A stretch of DNA of 64,000 nt from JAGNLM01 sp964439835 (GCA_964439835.1 CAYTPQ010000008.1:23481-87480), one strand, 5' to 3'; numbered from the stretch's first letter, positions 44,943 through 52,111 are shown. A program made the numbers and translations. The notes: generated from the letters alone by a model not told the origin.

Positions 44943-46769
44943 CTACCGCTTGGTCACGCTCACGGAGGTCGTGGCGGTGTTGCCGGCGGAGTCCTTGGCC
45001 GTCGCGCTGATGGTGTGGCTGCCGCGGGTCGCGTAGCGGGTGTTCCAAGAGCAGGAGACGCTCGACGTGCTCGAGCACCGCAGCTTGCCGTCCAGGTAGA
45101 GACTCACCGAGTTGACCTTGACGTTGTCGGTGGCGCTGGCCTTCATCGTCACCGTCCCGGTCACGGTCGCGCCCGCGGTGGGACTTGTGATCGCCACCGT
45201 CGGCGGCTGGGTGTCGGCCGGTGCCGCCACGTTGACCGACACGTTGCTCGAGGTCCCCACGTTGCCGGCCTCGTCGTAGGCCCGGGCCGAGAGGGTCACG
45301 CTTTTGCCGGCCGAGGCCGACGAATCCCAGATGAACTGGTAGGGCGATACGTAATCTGTCGTCACCAGCGAGCCGTTCACGTAGAGCTCGACCCGTGCCA
45401 CGCGGTAGTTGTCCTGGGCGCTGACGTCGATGGCGACCCCGTCCTTGACCGTGCTGCCGGCCGCCGGGCTCTTGACGGAGACCGTCGGCGCCTGGGTGTC
45501 GCTCGGCTGGCTGTTCGCGGCCATGGCGACGGCGCGCGCGGCGTTGATGCGGCCAAACCCGTAGTAGCTGTCCCAGCCGGCGCTGCCCAGGTCGTCCGCC
45601 GTGTTCTGCAAGATGGCCTCCAGGTCCGTCGGCTTCAGGGTGCTGTTGGCGGCCATCATCAGGGCCACCACGCCTGCAGTCATCGGACTCGAGAAGGAGG
45701 TGCCCGAGACGTAGGAGTAGCTGCCGCCACGCGAGGTGCTCAGGATCGACTCACCGGGCGCGGCAAAGTCGACGTAGGGGCCGAAGCTGGACCAGCTGGT
45801 CTTGACGTCACTGCTGTTGGTGGCCGAGATGGACAGCACGTACGGGTTGCTGGGGTACCCCAGGTCGCTGCTGCTGTTGCCGGCCGAGACGCAGACCGTG
45901 CCGCCCTTGCTCTGGAAGTACTGGGCCGCGTTCTTGACCGTCGAGCTGCCGCTCACCCCGTAGCTGATGTTCGCCACCTTCGCGCCGTTGTCGGCCGCCC
46001 AGATCAGGCCGTTCGCGATGTCGCTGGTCCAGGCGGTGCCATCGGCGTTATTGCTGACCCGGACCGGCATCACCTTCGCGTTCCAGGCGACCGACGAGAC
46101 GCCGAGGGCGTTGTTGCTGAGGGCGGCCACGACTCCGGAGACCCAGGTCCCGTGGCCGTTGATGTCGGAGGTGTCGGCGGTGCCCGAGACGACGTTCCGG
46201 CCCGGCACCAGGTTGGCGGCCAGGTCCGGGTGGGCGGCGTCGACGCCGGTGTCCAGCACCGCCACGGTGATGCCGTCGCCCTTGCTCGTGTCCCAGGCCG
46301 TCGGGGCCTGGATCTTGGGCAGGTGCCAGGCGTTGCCGTAGTACTGGTCGTTCGGGATCACGTCCGGCTTCACCGCCAGGTCGACCTCGGCGAACTTGAT
46401 GTTGGGGTCCAGCGAGAGCGCTCGGGCGATCGCCTCCTCCTGGCCCGCCGGCACCTCGACGACGGTCACGTGGGTCCGCCCGATCCGGCGCATCAGGCGC
46501 CCCTTGCGTCCTTCGAGCACCTTGCGGAAGCGGGCCTCGGCGAGACCGGCCCGCGCCTGGACCAGGATCCGGGCCTCGGCGAAGCGGCGGCCGTTCTGCG
46601 CGCCGGGGCCGTCCCCCTGGGCGGCGGCGGGCGGGGCCGCCAGCCCGAGCACGAGACCGAGGGCAGTGGCGCCGAGCGTTGCGGCCAAGGGGCCCCTGCG
46701 GCTGACGGCACTCGGGGAGAGAAGCAGGCTGCGCGGGGAAGATGGGTCAGGACGGTGCGAGGCGGGCAT
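44943..46769 (-). CDS. Secreted subtilisin-like serine protease with C-terminal Ig-like domains
   Basis: A 608-residue S8 peptidase. A long signal region (about 1-50, with LAATLGATALGLVLGLAAPPAAA) leads to a propeptide (about 60-135) and the catalytic domain with Asp173 (VAVLDTGVD), His206 (NGHGTWVSGV), oxyanion Asn298 (SAGNSSS) and Ser358 (SGTSFSSPM). It is thermitase-like. Two tandem Ig-like domains follow (about 430-515 and 520-608), each starting QAPTVSVKSP or QPPTVAITSP. Extracellular or surface protein degradation is expected. Confidence 0.93.
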   Translation of the reverse strand: MPASHRPDPSSPRSLLLSPSAVSRRGPLAATLGATALGLVLGLAAPPAAAQGDGPGAQNGRRFAEARILVQARAGLAEARFRKVLEGRKGRLMRRIGRTHVTVVEVPAGQEEAIARALSLDPNIKFAEVDLAVKPDVIPNDQYYGNAWHLPKIQAPTAWDTSKGDGITVAVLDTGVDAAHPDLAANLVPGRNVVSGTADTSDINGHGTWVSGVVAALSNNALGVSSVAWNAKVMPVRVSNNADGTAWTSDIANGLIWAADNGAKVANISYGVSGSSTVKNAAQYFQSKGGTVCVSAGNSSSDLGYPSNPYVLSISATNSSDVKTSWSSFGPYVDFAAPGESILSTSRGGSYSYVSGTSFSSPMTAGVVALMMAANSTLKPTDLEAILQNTADDLGSAGWDSYYGFGRINAARAVAMAANSQPSDTQAPTVSVKSPAAGSTVKDGVAIDVSAQDNYRVARVELYVNGSLVTTDYVSPYQFIWDSSASAGKSVTLSARAYDEAGNVGTSSNVSVNVAAPADTQPPTVAITSPTAGATVTGTVTMKASATDNVKVNSVSLYLDGKLRCSSTSSVSCSWNTRYATRGSHTISATAKDSAGNTATTSVSVTKR

Positions 46770-46985
46770 GGCATACCTCCGGGTCCGGGCGGGACATCCG
46801 AAGGCGAGAAGTCGGCCGCGGGCGACGGGCCTACAGGGTCACTTCACCGTTCTGCGAGGGCCCGCAAGGCGGGGGTGACGGGGCGGTCACAGTCGTAGAC
46901 AGCCGGCGATGCTGAGCAGCGGCTGCAGCGGCGGGTTCACAGCGTGAGCGTCCTCCAGGCGTCAGAGACAGCCGCGCCGCCGATG

Positions 46986-47265
46986 AGTCGGTGCGGCTCG
47001 ACCGCCTTGGCCGTGGCGTGACTATACTGCCGCTGTGGCCCGCTCCGATCTCGTCGCCCGCCTGCGCGGTCTGTTCGCCGAGCGTTCGGAGGGGGTCGTC
47101 TGCGCCTATCTCTTCGGCAGCGTCGCTCGCGGCGAGGCGTCCGCCGGCAGCGACGTCGACCTCGCGGTCCTGTTCGCGGCGCAGCCCCCGGCGACGCTCG
47201 AAGACGGCCTCGGGCTCGGTCTGGCCGGCGTCTTCGAGGAGGCGACCGGTCGCCCGGTCGACCTG
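46986..47265 (+). repeat. Duplicated segment A (promoter and 5' half of an MNT gene)
   Basis: About 280 bp is repeated at 49376-49657. From the GTG start over the first 195 bp I count only two differences, and the roughly 48 bp upstream are also similar. The two copies then diverge, so the second MNT gene is a truncated duplicate. The high identity implies recent duplication or gene conversion. Confidence 0.85.
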
Positions 47266-47499
47266 GTGGTCCTGAACGCCGCACCGGTCGACCTGGTCCA
47301 TCGGGTCCTGCGCGACGGGATCCTGCTGTGGGATGCCGATCCGTCTGCCCGGATCCGCTTCGAGGTCGCCGCGCGAAACGCCTACTTCGACCTCTTGCCC
47401 ATCCTTCGCCGATATCGCCGGGCGTCGCCGGCAGCCGCTGGTGAGCACGCCGGCGTACCCGTGGCCCAGCGGATGAGAGGGGCGGGTTCGCCGCAGTGA
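47035..47499 (+). CDS. MNT-domain nucleotidyltransferase (MntA-type antitoxin)
   Basis: A 154-residue minimal nucleotidyltransferase. The catalytic pattern GSX10DXD is G28-S29 with D40 and D42 (FGSVARGEASAGSDVDLAV), then VDLVVLN and YFDLLPILRRYRR. MNT proteins AMPylate a HEPN toxin and so neutralise it. The GTG start at 47035 is conserved in the duplicate copy. Its stop overlaps the HEPN gene start by 4 bp (GTGA), the usual arrangement. The partner HEPN is truncated, so the module may be dead. Confidence 0.85.
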   Translation: MARSDLVARLRGLFAERSEGVVCAYLFGSVARGEASAGSDVDLAVLFAAQPPATLEDGLGLGLAGVFEEATGRPVDLVVLNAAPVDLVHRVLRDGILLWDADPSARIRFEVAARNAYFDLLPILRRYRRASPAAAGEHAGVPVAQRMRGAGSPQ

Positions 47500-47735
47500 C
47501 CGATCTCGACCTCCTCGAGAAGAGGCTCGCCTTCGTCGAGACCTGCGTCCGCGAGCTCAGGACCCTTGCGCGGCCGGACCGTATCGGCACCGACGTCCGC
47601 GAAGAGCGCTTCGTCGCGCACACGCTGCAGCTCGCCGTCCAGGCCACCCTCGACGTCGCCTCCCACATCGTCTCCGACGAGCGGCTGGGCGAGCCCGCTT
47701 CACGGCAGCCGGTACGTGGGGTCACTGGTGACTGA
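47496..47735 (+). pseudogene. HEPN (DUF86-type) toxin, N-terminal half only
   Basis: A 79-codon frame starting MTDLDLLEKRLAFVETCVRE and running through LQLAVQATLDVASHIVSDER matches the first half of a HEPN/DUF86 toxin, normally about 140 residues with an RX4-6H motif in the second half. That half is missing: after about residue 67 the frame runs into a 40-bp dispersed repeat and stops. A HEPN C-terminal half lies just beyond on the opposite strand (47754-47955). Confidence 0.75.
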
Positions 47736-47750
47736 CCCCATTGGTCGTCT
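47711..47750. repeat. 40-bp dispersed repeat, copy a
   Basis: Contains ACGTGGGGTCACTGGTG and ACTGACCCCATTGGTCGTCT. Related copies are at 48648-48688 and 50358-50400. This copy marks the point where the plus-strand HEPN gene is broken. Confidence 0.7.
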
Positions 47751-47753
47751 GTC

Positions 47754-47955
47754 CTAGCCCGGCGGCCGGGCCAGCAGGTCCGACACCGCGCGGGCGAAGG
47801 CACGGAAGTCACCGAGCCGCTCCCGGCAGATGCCGTGCACGATGCGCCAGTCGATGGCCTGGTACTCGTGCACCACGGTGTTTCGGAAGCCGATGGCGCG
47901 CTTCATCGCGGTCCGCGAGGGCGGTCTCCAGCAGCCCGGCGCGGGCCATGCCAGG
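47754..47955 (-). pseudogene. HEPN toxin C-terminal half, inverted and frameshifted
   Basis: On the minus strand, one frame gives MARAGLLETALADRDEA and the next frame continues MKRAIGFRNTVVHEYQAIDW and LGDFRAFARAVSDLLARPPG. Together they form the second half of a HEPN/DUF86 toxin, including the catalytic RNxVVHxY. A single frameshift near 47905 separates the pieces and no start lies upstream. It is facing the N-terminal half across the 40-bp repeat, as expected if the gene was split by an inversion, or if two modules were juxtaposed. Confidence 0.7.
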
Positions 47956-48040
47956 GCGGATACCCCGCAAGGGCGGGAATTCAATATCCGAGAACGAATC
48001 GCCGGGAGCGAGGGAGATCCCGGAGGGGAAGCACGGCGTC

Positions 48041-48292
48041 TCAGCGAGTCGCCTTGTCCACCGGAGTCGAACGGTCGTACAAGGTCTCGGGCGCAATATC
48101 GATATTACCCGGCCAGGCAACGGTACCGTAATCGACCTTTGCCATAGCGAACAATCCGGGGTTCTTAAGGCGGTCGAAGGGACGCCGATCCAGTAAGGGC
48201 TTCACATCAAAGCGCCGCCGCTCACCATTCTCGAACTCCAGCAGCAGGGTATGGCTTGACTCAGGCTCCACCTTCACAACGTCCAACAACAT
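48041..48292 (-). CDS. DUF2442 domain protein
   Basis: An 83-residue protein from the ATG at 48292: MLLDVVKVEPESSHTLLLEF then NGERRRFDVKPLLDRRPFDRL and YGTVAWPGNIDIAPETLYDR, a standard DUF2442 domain. These small proteins usually lie downstream of a DUF4160 gene and are suspected toxin-antitoxin-like pairs. The start is 10 nt after the DUF4160 stop. A longer frame to 48517 reads antisense to nothing useful and is rejected. Likely intact, although its partner carries a stop. Confidence 0.75.
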   Translation of the reverse strand: MLLDVVKVEPESSHTLLLEFENGERRRFDVKPLLDRRPFDRLKNPGLFAMAKVDYGTVAWPGNIDIAPETLYDRSTPVDKATR

Positions 48293-48302
48293 CCCTCTCT
48301 CC

Positions 48303-48572
48303 TCACTGCAAGGGCGAGATACGAAACGGCTCCTCCCCGACAACAGCAAGATCCCAATTGGCGTATAGCTCATCCTTGTGGATTTCAATCCATGCCTGCA
48401 CGAGCTTGAGCTGCTTCGCCGGGAAATCTCCGTCAAGCACCCGACCGTCCTCGATCGCGACGGATGCCTTTTTCCCTTAATAACGAACGTGTACGTGGGG
48501 TAGGTGGTGCCGCTCATTGTCCATGAAAAACATCAGCACCACGATTCCATAGAACATGCTGATGGTCGGCAT
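48303..48572 (-). pseudogene. DUF4160 domain protein with in-frame stop
   Basis: Translating from the ATG at 48572 gives MPTISMFYGIVVLMFFMDNE, RHHLPHVHVRY, then TAA (48477-48479), then GKKASVAIEDGRVLDGDFPA and KQLKLVQAWIEIHKDELYAN to a normal end before DUF2442. Apart from codon 32 the 89-codon frame is a full DUF4160 domain. The stop is either a real nonsense mutation or a base-call error; suppression is unlikely. Composition is lower in GC than the core genes. Confidence 0.75.
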
Positions 48573-48647
48573 CCGTCACTTGCCTCCCATTGGAACCGTT
48601 ACAAGATAGCACGCGCCTTAGGCGCAACGCCGCGCTTACCGGAAACC

Positions 48648-48688
48648 GGCACGTGGGTTCATTGGTGTCTGACCCCATTGATCGTCTT
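48648..48688. repeat. 40-bp dispersed repeat, copy b
   Basis: GGCACGTGGGTTCATTGGTG followed by TCTGACCCCATTGATCGTCT, between the DUF4160 remnant and the Phd/ParE module. Confidence 0.7.
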
Positions 48689-48700
48689 GCCACAGTTCTG

Positions 48701-48745
48701 AAGACCGTCTGAATGGTGCTATTGTAAGGCCTGTTCAGTGGTCTT
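48701..48745. promoter_or_regulatory. Candidate operator of the Phd/ParE module
   Basis: AAGACC (48701-48706) and GGTCTT (48740-48745) are perfect outer arms, and CTGAA (48709-48713) and TTCAG (48734-48738) are perfect inner arms of one dyad just upstream of the Phd start at 48758. Phd-type antitoxins autoregulate by binding such palindromes. A hairpin role is also possible. Confidence 0.4.
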
Positions 48746-48757
48746 CTGGAGAGGCCT

Positions 48758-49027
48758 ATGGGGATCAAGTTCTCGGAGGACGTGGTGCCGCTCACCGACC
48801 TCAAGCTGAACCCGGGGCGGGTGGTGCGGCAAGTTGCCCGCGACCACCGGCCGGTGTTGCTCACCAGCCGGGGCCGGGGTGTCGCCGTCGTTCAGTCGGT
48901 CGCCGACTACGAGCAGGCGGAAGAGGAACGAGCGTTCATGCGGGCGGTGGTCGAGGGCCTTGCGGACCTCGAGGCCGGCCGCGAGGTATCGCTCGCCGAC
49001 GCCCGGGCGCGGCTCGGCCTCAAGTGA
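48758..49027 (+). CDS. Phd/YefM family antitoxin
   Basis: An 89-residue antitoxin: MGIKFSEDVVPLTDLKLNPG then RVVRQVARDHRPVLLTSRGR and GVAVVQSVADYEQ is the Phd/YefM DNA-binding fold, followed by an acidic C-terminal toxin-binding tail. GGAGAGG lies 6 nt upstream of the ATG. The stop overlaps the ParE GTG start by 4 bp. Intact. Confidence 0.9.
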   Translation: MGIKFSEDVVPLTDLKLNPGRVVRQVARDHRPVLLTSRGRGVAVVQSVADYEQAEEERAFMRAVVEGLADLEAGREVSLADARARLGLK

Positions 49028-49335
49028 GCGCTGGCGGGGTCACGATCAGCTTCGCCGAATCCGCGCTGCGGGACCTGGAGGCGCTGGCTGAGTGGTATCT
49101 CGAGCAGGGTGTGCCGGAGGTCGGGGAACGGCTCGTGGCGGAGGTTTTCGAACGGGTGCAAGCCCTCCAGTTGCACCCCGACCTCGGCCGCGTCGTTCCG
49201 GAGTTCGGGCAGGGGTTCTTGCGCGAGATCATCCATCCCCCACTACGCATCGTCTATCGGCGCGAGGCGGCGCGCGTTCGGGTTGTGCGGGCGTGGCGCA
49301 GCGAGCGCCTCTTGCGGCTTGAGCCAGAGGCATAG
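49024..49335 (+). CDS. RelE/ParE family toxin
   Basis: A 103-residue toxin: ISFAESALRDLEALAEWYLE, GERLVAEVFERVQALQLHPD, GRVVPEFGQGFLREI and LRIVYRREAARVRVVRAWRS are the ParE pattern, the last being the conserved beta-sheet with the IVYR motif. ParE toxins poison gyrase while RelE toxins cut mRNA; this sequence looks more like ParE. It is coupled to Phd. The only toxin-antitoxin pair of the left half of the island that looks whole. Confidence 0.88.
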   Translation: MSAGGVTISFAESALRDLEALAEWYLEQGVPEVGERLVAEVFERVQALQLHPDLGRVVPEFGQGFLREIIHPPLRIVYRREAARVRVVRAWRSERLLRLEPEA

Positions 49336-49375
49336 AGCCCTGGGGTCAGGCGCTCTATCCGCTCTGCGCCGAGGG

Positions 49376-49657
49376 TGAGTCGGTGCGGCTCGACCGTCCT
49401 ACCCGTGCCGTGACTATGCTGCGGCCGTGGCCCGCTCCGATCTCGTCGCCCGCCTGCGTGGTCTGTTCGCCGAGCGTTCGGAGGGGGTCGTCTGCGCCTA
49501 TCTCTTCGGCAGCGTCGCTCGCGGCGAGGCGTCCGCCGGCAGCGACGTCGACCTCGCGGTCCTGTTCGCGGCGCAGCCCCCGGCGACGCTCGAAGACGGC
49601 CTCGGCCTCGGTCTGGCCGGCGCTATTGAGGACGTGATCGGTCGCCCGGTTCAGTCG
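49376..49657 (+). repeat. Duplicated segment B (copy of 46986-47265)
   Basis: The second copy of the MNT 5' region. Similarity starts about 50 bp before the GTG and falls away after codon 65, ending completely at about 49657. Confidence 0.85.
49427..49657 (+). pseudogene. MNT nucleotidyltransferase, truncated duplicate
   Basis: The first 77 codons reproduce the MNT gene at 47035, including FGSVARGEASAGSDVDLAV. After GRPV the frame enters G-rich sequence unrelated to any MNT and runs through the antisense of the DUF1640 gene. The C-terminal half and the HEPN partner are absent. The retained part keeps the catalytic site. Confidence 0.8.
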
Positions 49658-49691
49658 CCGGGGGGGGGACGCCCTCGCGCCCGGTGCCCCC

Positions 49692-50255
49692 TCAGAAGAG
49701 CTTTACGGCGGCGACGATCAGGCTCGCCTGGGCCAGCAGCAGCCCGCCCATCCACTTCAGCGTCTCGGCCCGGACCTCCGCCAGCGCCAGTCGCAGGCGG
49801 CCTTCGGACTCGGAGAGCTCGTAGCGCAGGCCGACCTCCATCTGCTTCATGTCGCGCTGGGTGGCGCTGGCCAGCTCCTTGATCTCCCGACGGACCTCGG
49901 CAATCTCCCGTGTCGTCTCCGCGGCCTGCGCCTCGATCCGGAGGTGAACCTCGGCGATCTCCCGCGTCGTCTCCGCGGCCAGCTCCTGGATGCTGCGGTT
50001 GACCTCGGCGATGTCGAGCTTAGTGGCGGCAGCGAGCTCCTGGATGCCCCGGTTGACCGTGGCGATGTCGAGCTTGGTGGCGGCAGCGAGCTCCTGGATA
50101 CCCCGGTTGACCGTGGCGATGTCGAGCTTGGTCGCGAAGTGTGAGTCGAGGACGTCGGCCAGGACCTCAGCATGGACCTCGGCCTGCTGCTCCGAGACGC
50201 CGGCGGCGGTGAGCTTCTTGATGTAGGCGTGGGTGTCGAACACAGCGGCGGTCAT
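49692..50255 (-). CDS. DUF1640-like coiled-coil protein with C-terminal membrane span
   Basis: A 187-residue protein from the ATG at 50255 (MTAAVFDTHAYIKKLTAAGV). The N-terminus (SEQQAEVHAEVLADVL) and the C-terminal span (WMGGLLLAQASLIVAAVKLF) resemble the DUF1640/CCDC90 family, which includes mitochondrial MCUR1-type proteins. The middle is a coiled coil made of five 18-residue repeats such as ATKLDIATVNRGIQELAA. Function in bacteria is unknown. It sits among toxin-antitoxin genes. Upstream residues to 50297 are probably not translated. Confidence 0.75.
   Translation of the reverse strand: MTAAVFDTHAYIKKLTAAGVSEQQAEVHAEVLADVLDSHFATKLDIATVNRGIQELAAATKLDIATVNRGIQELAAATKLDIAEVNRSIQELAAETTREIAEVHLRIEAQAAETTREIAEVRREIKELASATQRDMKQMEVGLRYELSESEGRLRLALAEVRAETLKWMGGLLLAQASLIVAAVKLF
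49866..50135. repeat. Five tandem 54-bp repeats inside the DUF1640-like gene
   Basis: Units at 50082-50135, 50028-50081, 49974-50027, 49920-49973 and 49866-49919 each encode 18 residues. The first two units are almost identical in DNA, the third close, and the last two diverged (ETTREIAEV variants). Recent expansion by slippage or unequal crossing over is implied, and copy number may vary between strains. Confidence 0.85.
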
Positions 50256-50357
50256 CTTCGTTTCCCTCCCTGGAAACACGGCGGGCTGTCGGCTCACGCC
50301 GACTACGCAGACAATAGCCCGAGCAGCCCGAGGTTGCCACCGCGGCCGCTAAGGGCT

Positions 50358-50400
50358 GCCACGTAGTGGGACCAATGGTGTCTGACCCCTTTGGTCGCAT
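50358..50400. repeat. 40-bp dispersed repeat, copy c
   Basis: CCACGTAGTGGGACCAATGG followed by TGTCTGACCCCTTTGGTCGC. It lies exactly where the antitoxin gene upstream of vapC should be. Confidence 0.7.
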
Positions 50401-50455
50401 GGACCTCGAAGCACCGCCTGACGGGCCGCCCGAGGCGGTGCCGGCGCTCGACTGA
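50399..50455 (+). pseudogene. Possible remnant of the antitoxin upstream of vapC
   Basis: An 18-codon frame reading MDLEAPPDGPPEAVPALD ends 2 nt before the VapC start. The spacing and acidic, Pro-rich composition fit the tail of an antitoxin whose body has been replaced by the dispersed repeat. It could also be chance. Confidence 0.35.
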
Positions 50456-50457
50456 CG

Positions 50458-50856
50458 GTGCGCTATCTGCTCGATACCCACATCGTGATTGCCGCCCTGA
50501 AGGGCCTGCCGTCCGTGCGCCGGAAGCTGGAGACGATCCCAATCTCCGACCTCGTGCTCTCGCGGGTGGTGCTGGGCGAGCTGGAAGTGGGCGCGGACAA
50601 GAGCGCTCACCCGGAAAAGAATCGCGCCCGCCTTGCCGCCCTGATCGAAGGCATCGCGGTAGCCCCGTTGAGCACCGAGACCGCCCTGTGCTACGGGCGG
50701 ATCCGCGCCGCGCTCGAGCGCCAGGGCATGCCCATCGGCGCCAACGACCTGTGGATCGCGGCGCAGGCCCTTGCCCTCGGCGCCGTGGTCGTGACCGACA
50801 ACGAGAGCGAGTTCAGCCGGGTGGCGGGATTGGGATTGGAGAACTGGAAGCGCTGA
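50458..50856 (+). CDS. vapC: PIN-domain ribonuclease toxin VapC (antitoxin missing)
   Basis: A 132-residue PIN-domain toxin. The acidic metal-binding residues are all present: LLDTH, GELEVGA, ANDLWIAAQAL and VVTDNESEF. VapC toxins cleave tRNA or rRNA. The start is GTG at 50458. No intact VapB-type gene precedes it; a short remnant and the dispersed repeat occupy the place. An orphan toxin with an intact active site is expected to be silent, controlled from elsewhere, or altered. Confidence 0.85.
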   Translation: MRYLLDTHIVIAALKGLPSVRRKLETIPISDLVLSRVVLGELEVGADKSAHPEKNRARLAALIEGIAVAPLSTETALCYGRIRAALERQGMPIGANDLWIAAQALALGAVVVTDNESEFSRVAGLGLENWKR

Positions 50857-50984
50857 GGAACGTGGGGAGTGTCGCCCGCGCGGAAGCCGGCACGGGCATC
50901 TTCGTAGGGTCCGGGAGCGGCGTCGGGGTCACCCGGGGTCGTGAACTCCTGCGATGCAAAGCCGCGGGCCGCAGCGCAAACGAA

Positions 50985-51175
50985 CCTCGAGGTAGCCTCG
51001 TCTCTTGCGGTCAAGAGCATCGGTAAGCCGTGTATGGGAGAACCGTATGCACGGTCTGATGAGGGGGATAGGTCCCCGTGGCTATGCCTGGGCTCTTGAG
51101 GCACCGCCAGCCGAAAGGGTGGCAACCGATAGGCCGGGGCTACGGGCGCGGTGACCTGTCCTCTACTCTACCCGT
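50985..51175 (+). other. Group II intron 3'-end remnant (domain V/VI)
   Basis: Part of a 349-bp stretch without genes (50857-51205). From 51026 to 51057 the sequence AAGCCGTGTATGGGAGAA followed by CCGTATGCACGGTCT folds as the short conserved domain V hairpin of group II introns, with the AGC triad at its base, then TGATGAGGGGG. The segment ends with the typical TCTACTCTAC near 51170. No reverse transcriptase is present nearby, so only the 3' end of the intron remains, or the 5' part was lost by recombination. The first 130 bp (50857-50985) hold nothing I recognise. Confidence 0.6.
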
Positions 51176-51205
51176 CAGCGCCGGGTGGTCCCCTCCGCTT
51201 ACGTT

Positions 51206-52111
51206 TCAAGCCCGGTTCCGTTTGCTCCTCTGATGACGTAACGTGAGCAGGGAAAGTCCAGCGGCGAGCAACGCGAACGAACCCGGCTCAGGTGTCTGCA
51301 GCGGTGGCTGAGGGGGCTCGCCATACCCCGTGATCGCAGCGATCTTGACGGCATCTATCGAGTAGCTCTTGCAATACTTGACCGTCTTAGTGTTATAGGT
51401 ACCGCAAGTGTAATTCGTATTAGTCGTCAACACGGGTGCTTCAAGGGAAGCCATCACGAGCCAGTAACTCGAATACTTAGCATTGCTCGTTCCTGCTTGG
51501 GTCTCAGCCGTCAAGTCTTGAGTATTATCCCCGACTCCTACGTCGTTGTAGGTTTGGAGCACCGCCCAGCCAGAAGAAAGAAGTGACGAGATTGATTTTC
51601 CCTCCGGGCTTGGATTGCCTGAGCCGGTGTAATACAGCACACTGATGTCCGAGTCGTTATAGTCGTAACTCGTCTTCGTGTAATACCCGTAAGTAGAGTT
51701 ATATGTGTAAGAGGGAGTAGTTGAGACTGGGTTGTCGGTGCCGTTCCAGCCGAGCGTAGCAGAAGAAAGAGAGACTGCGCTGGAAAAGGAGAAAAGTGCG
51801 GCGTCGTAGCCGAGGTAGTTGTCGGTCGAGTGAGGTCCGGTGACATTTCCTTCCGCGGTCTTCTCCACACCGAGGCCGTCCCACATGCGGATGGGAGCTG
51901 CGGCGAACGTACTCGTGTTGGTGCTACTGGCGGTGCTCCACCCGGTGACCGTCACGCTTGGGCCACCAGGTGGTGCCGCCGTGAAAGACTGGTTCGTAAC
52001 GTCGGCACCCCCATCTTGAAAAGTCCATGTGTAGGTGGCGTGGGCACTCGCCGTGGCTCCGATTGCCGCCGCCCCGAGGACTACCGCCGAAAACACGCGC
52101 CAAGTACTCAT
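51206..52111 (-). CDS. PEP-CTERM sorting domain protein
   Basis: A 301-residue exported protein. The signal peptide is MSTWRVFSAVVLGAAAIGAT then ASAHA. The mature part is rich in Ser, Thr, Tyr, Asn and Gly, and two Cys lie near residue 255-270. The C-terminus is a full PEP-CTERM signal: TPEPGSFALLAAGLSLLTLR then HQRSKRNRA, cut and processed by an exosortase in exopolysaccharide-producing Gram-negatives. The start is ATG at 52111. GC content looks clearly lower than in neighbouring genes, which may reflect composition or transfer. Sigma-54 control is suggested upstream. Confidence 0.88.
   Translation of the reverse strand: MSTWRVFSAVVLGAAAIGATASAHATYTWTFQDGGADVTNQSFTAAPPGGPSVTVTGWSTASSTNTSTFAAAPIRMWDGLGVEKTAEGNVTGPHSTDNYLGYDAALFSFSSAVSLSSATLGWNGTDNPVSTTPSYTYNSTYGYYTKTSYDYNDSDISVLYYTGSGNPSPEGKSISSLLSSGWAVLQTYNDVGVGDNTQDLTAETQAGTSNAKYSSYWLVMASLEAPVLTTNTNYTCGTYNTKTVKYCKSYSIDAVKIAAITGYGEPPQPPLQTPEPGSFALLAAGLSLLTLRHQRSKRNRA

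Noticed and set aside
47809..48131. Plus-strand frames of about 100 codons opposite the inverted HEPN half
   Set aside because: They are shadows of the HEPN C-terminal fragment and have no start signals or domain.
48041..48517. 158-residue frame including DUF2442
   Set aside because: The first 75 residues read through the DUF4160 remnant in another frame. Only the part from 48292 matches a known domain.
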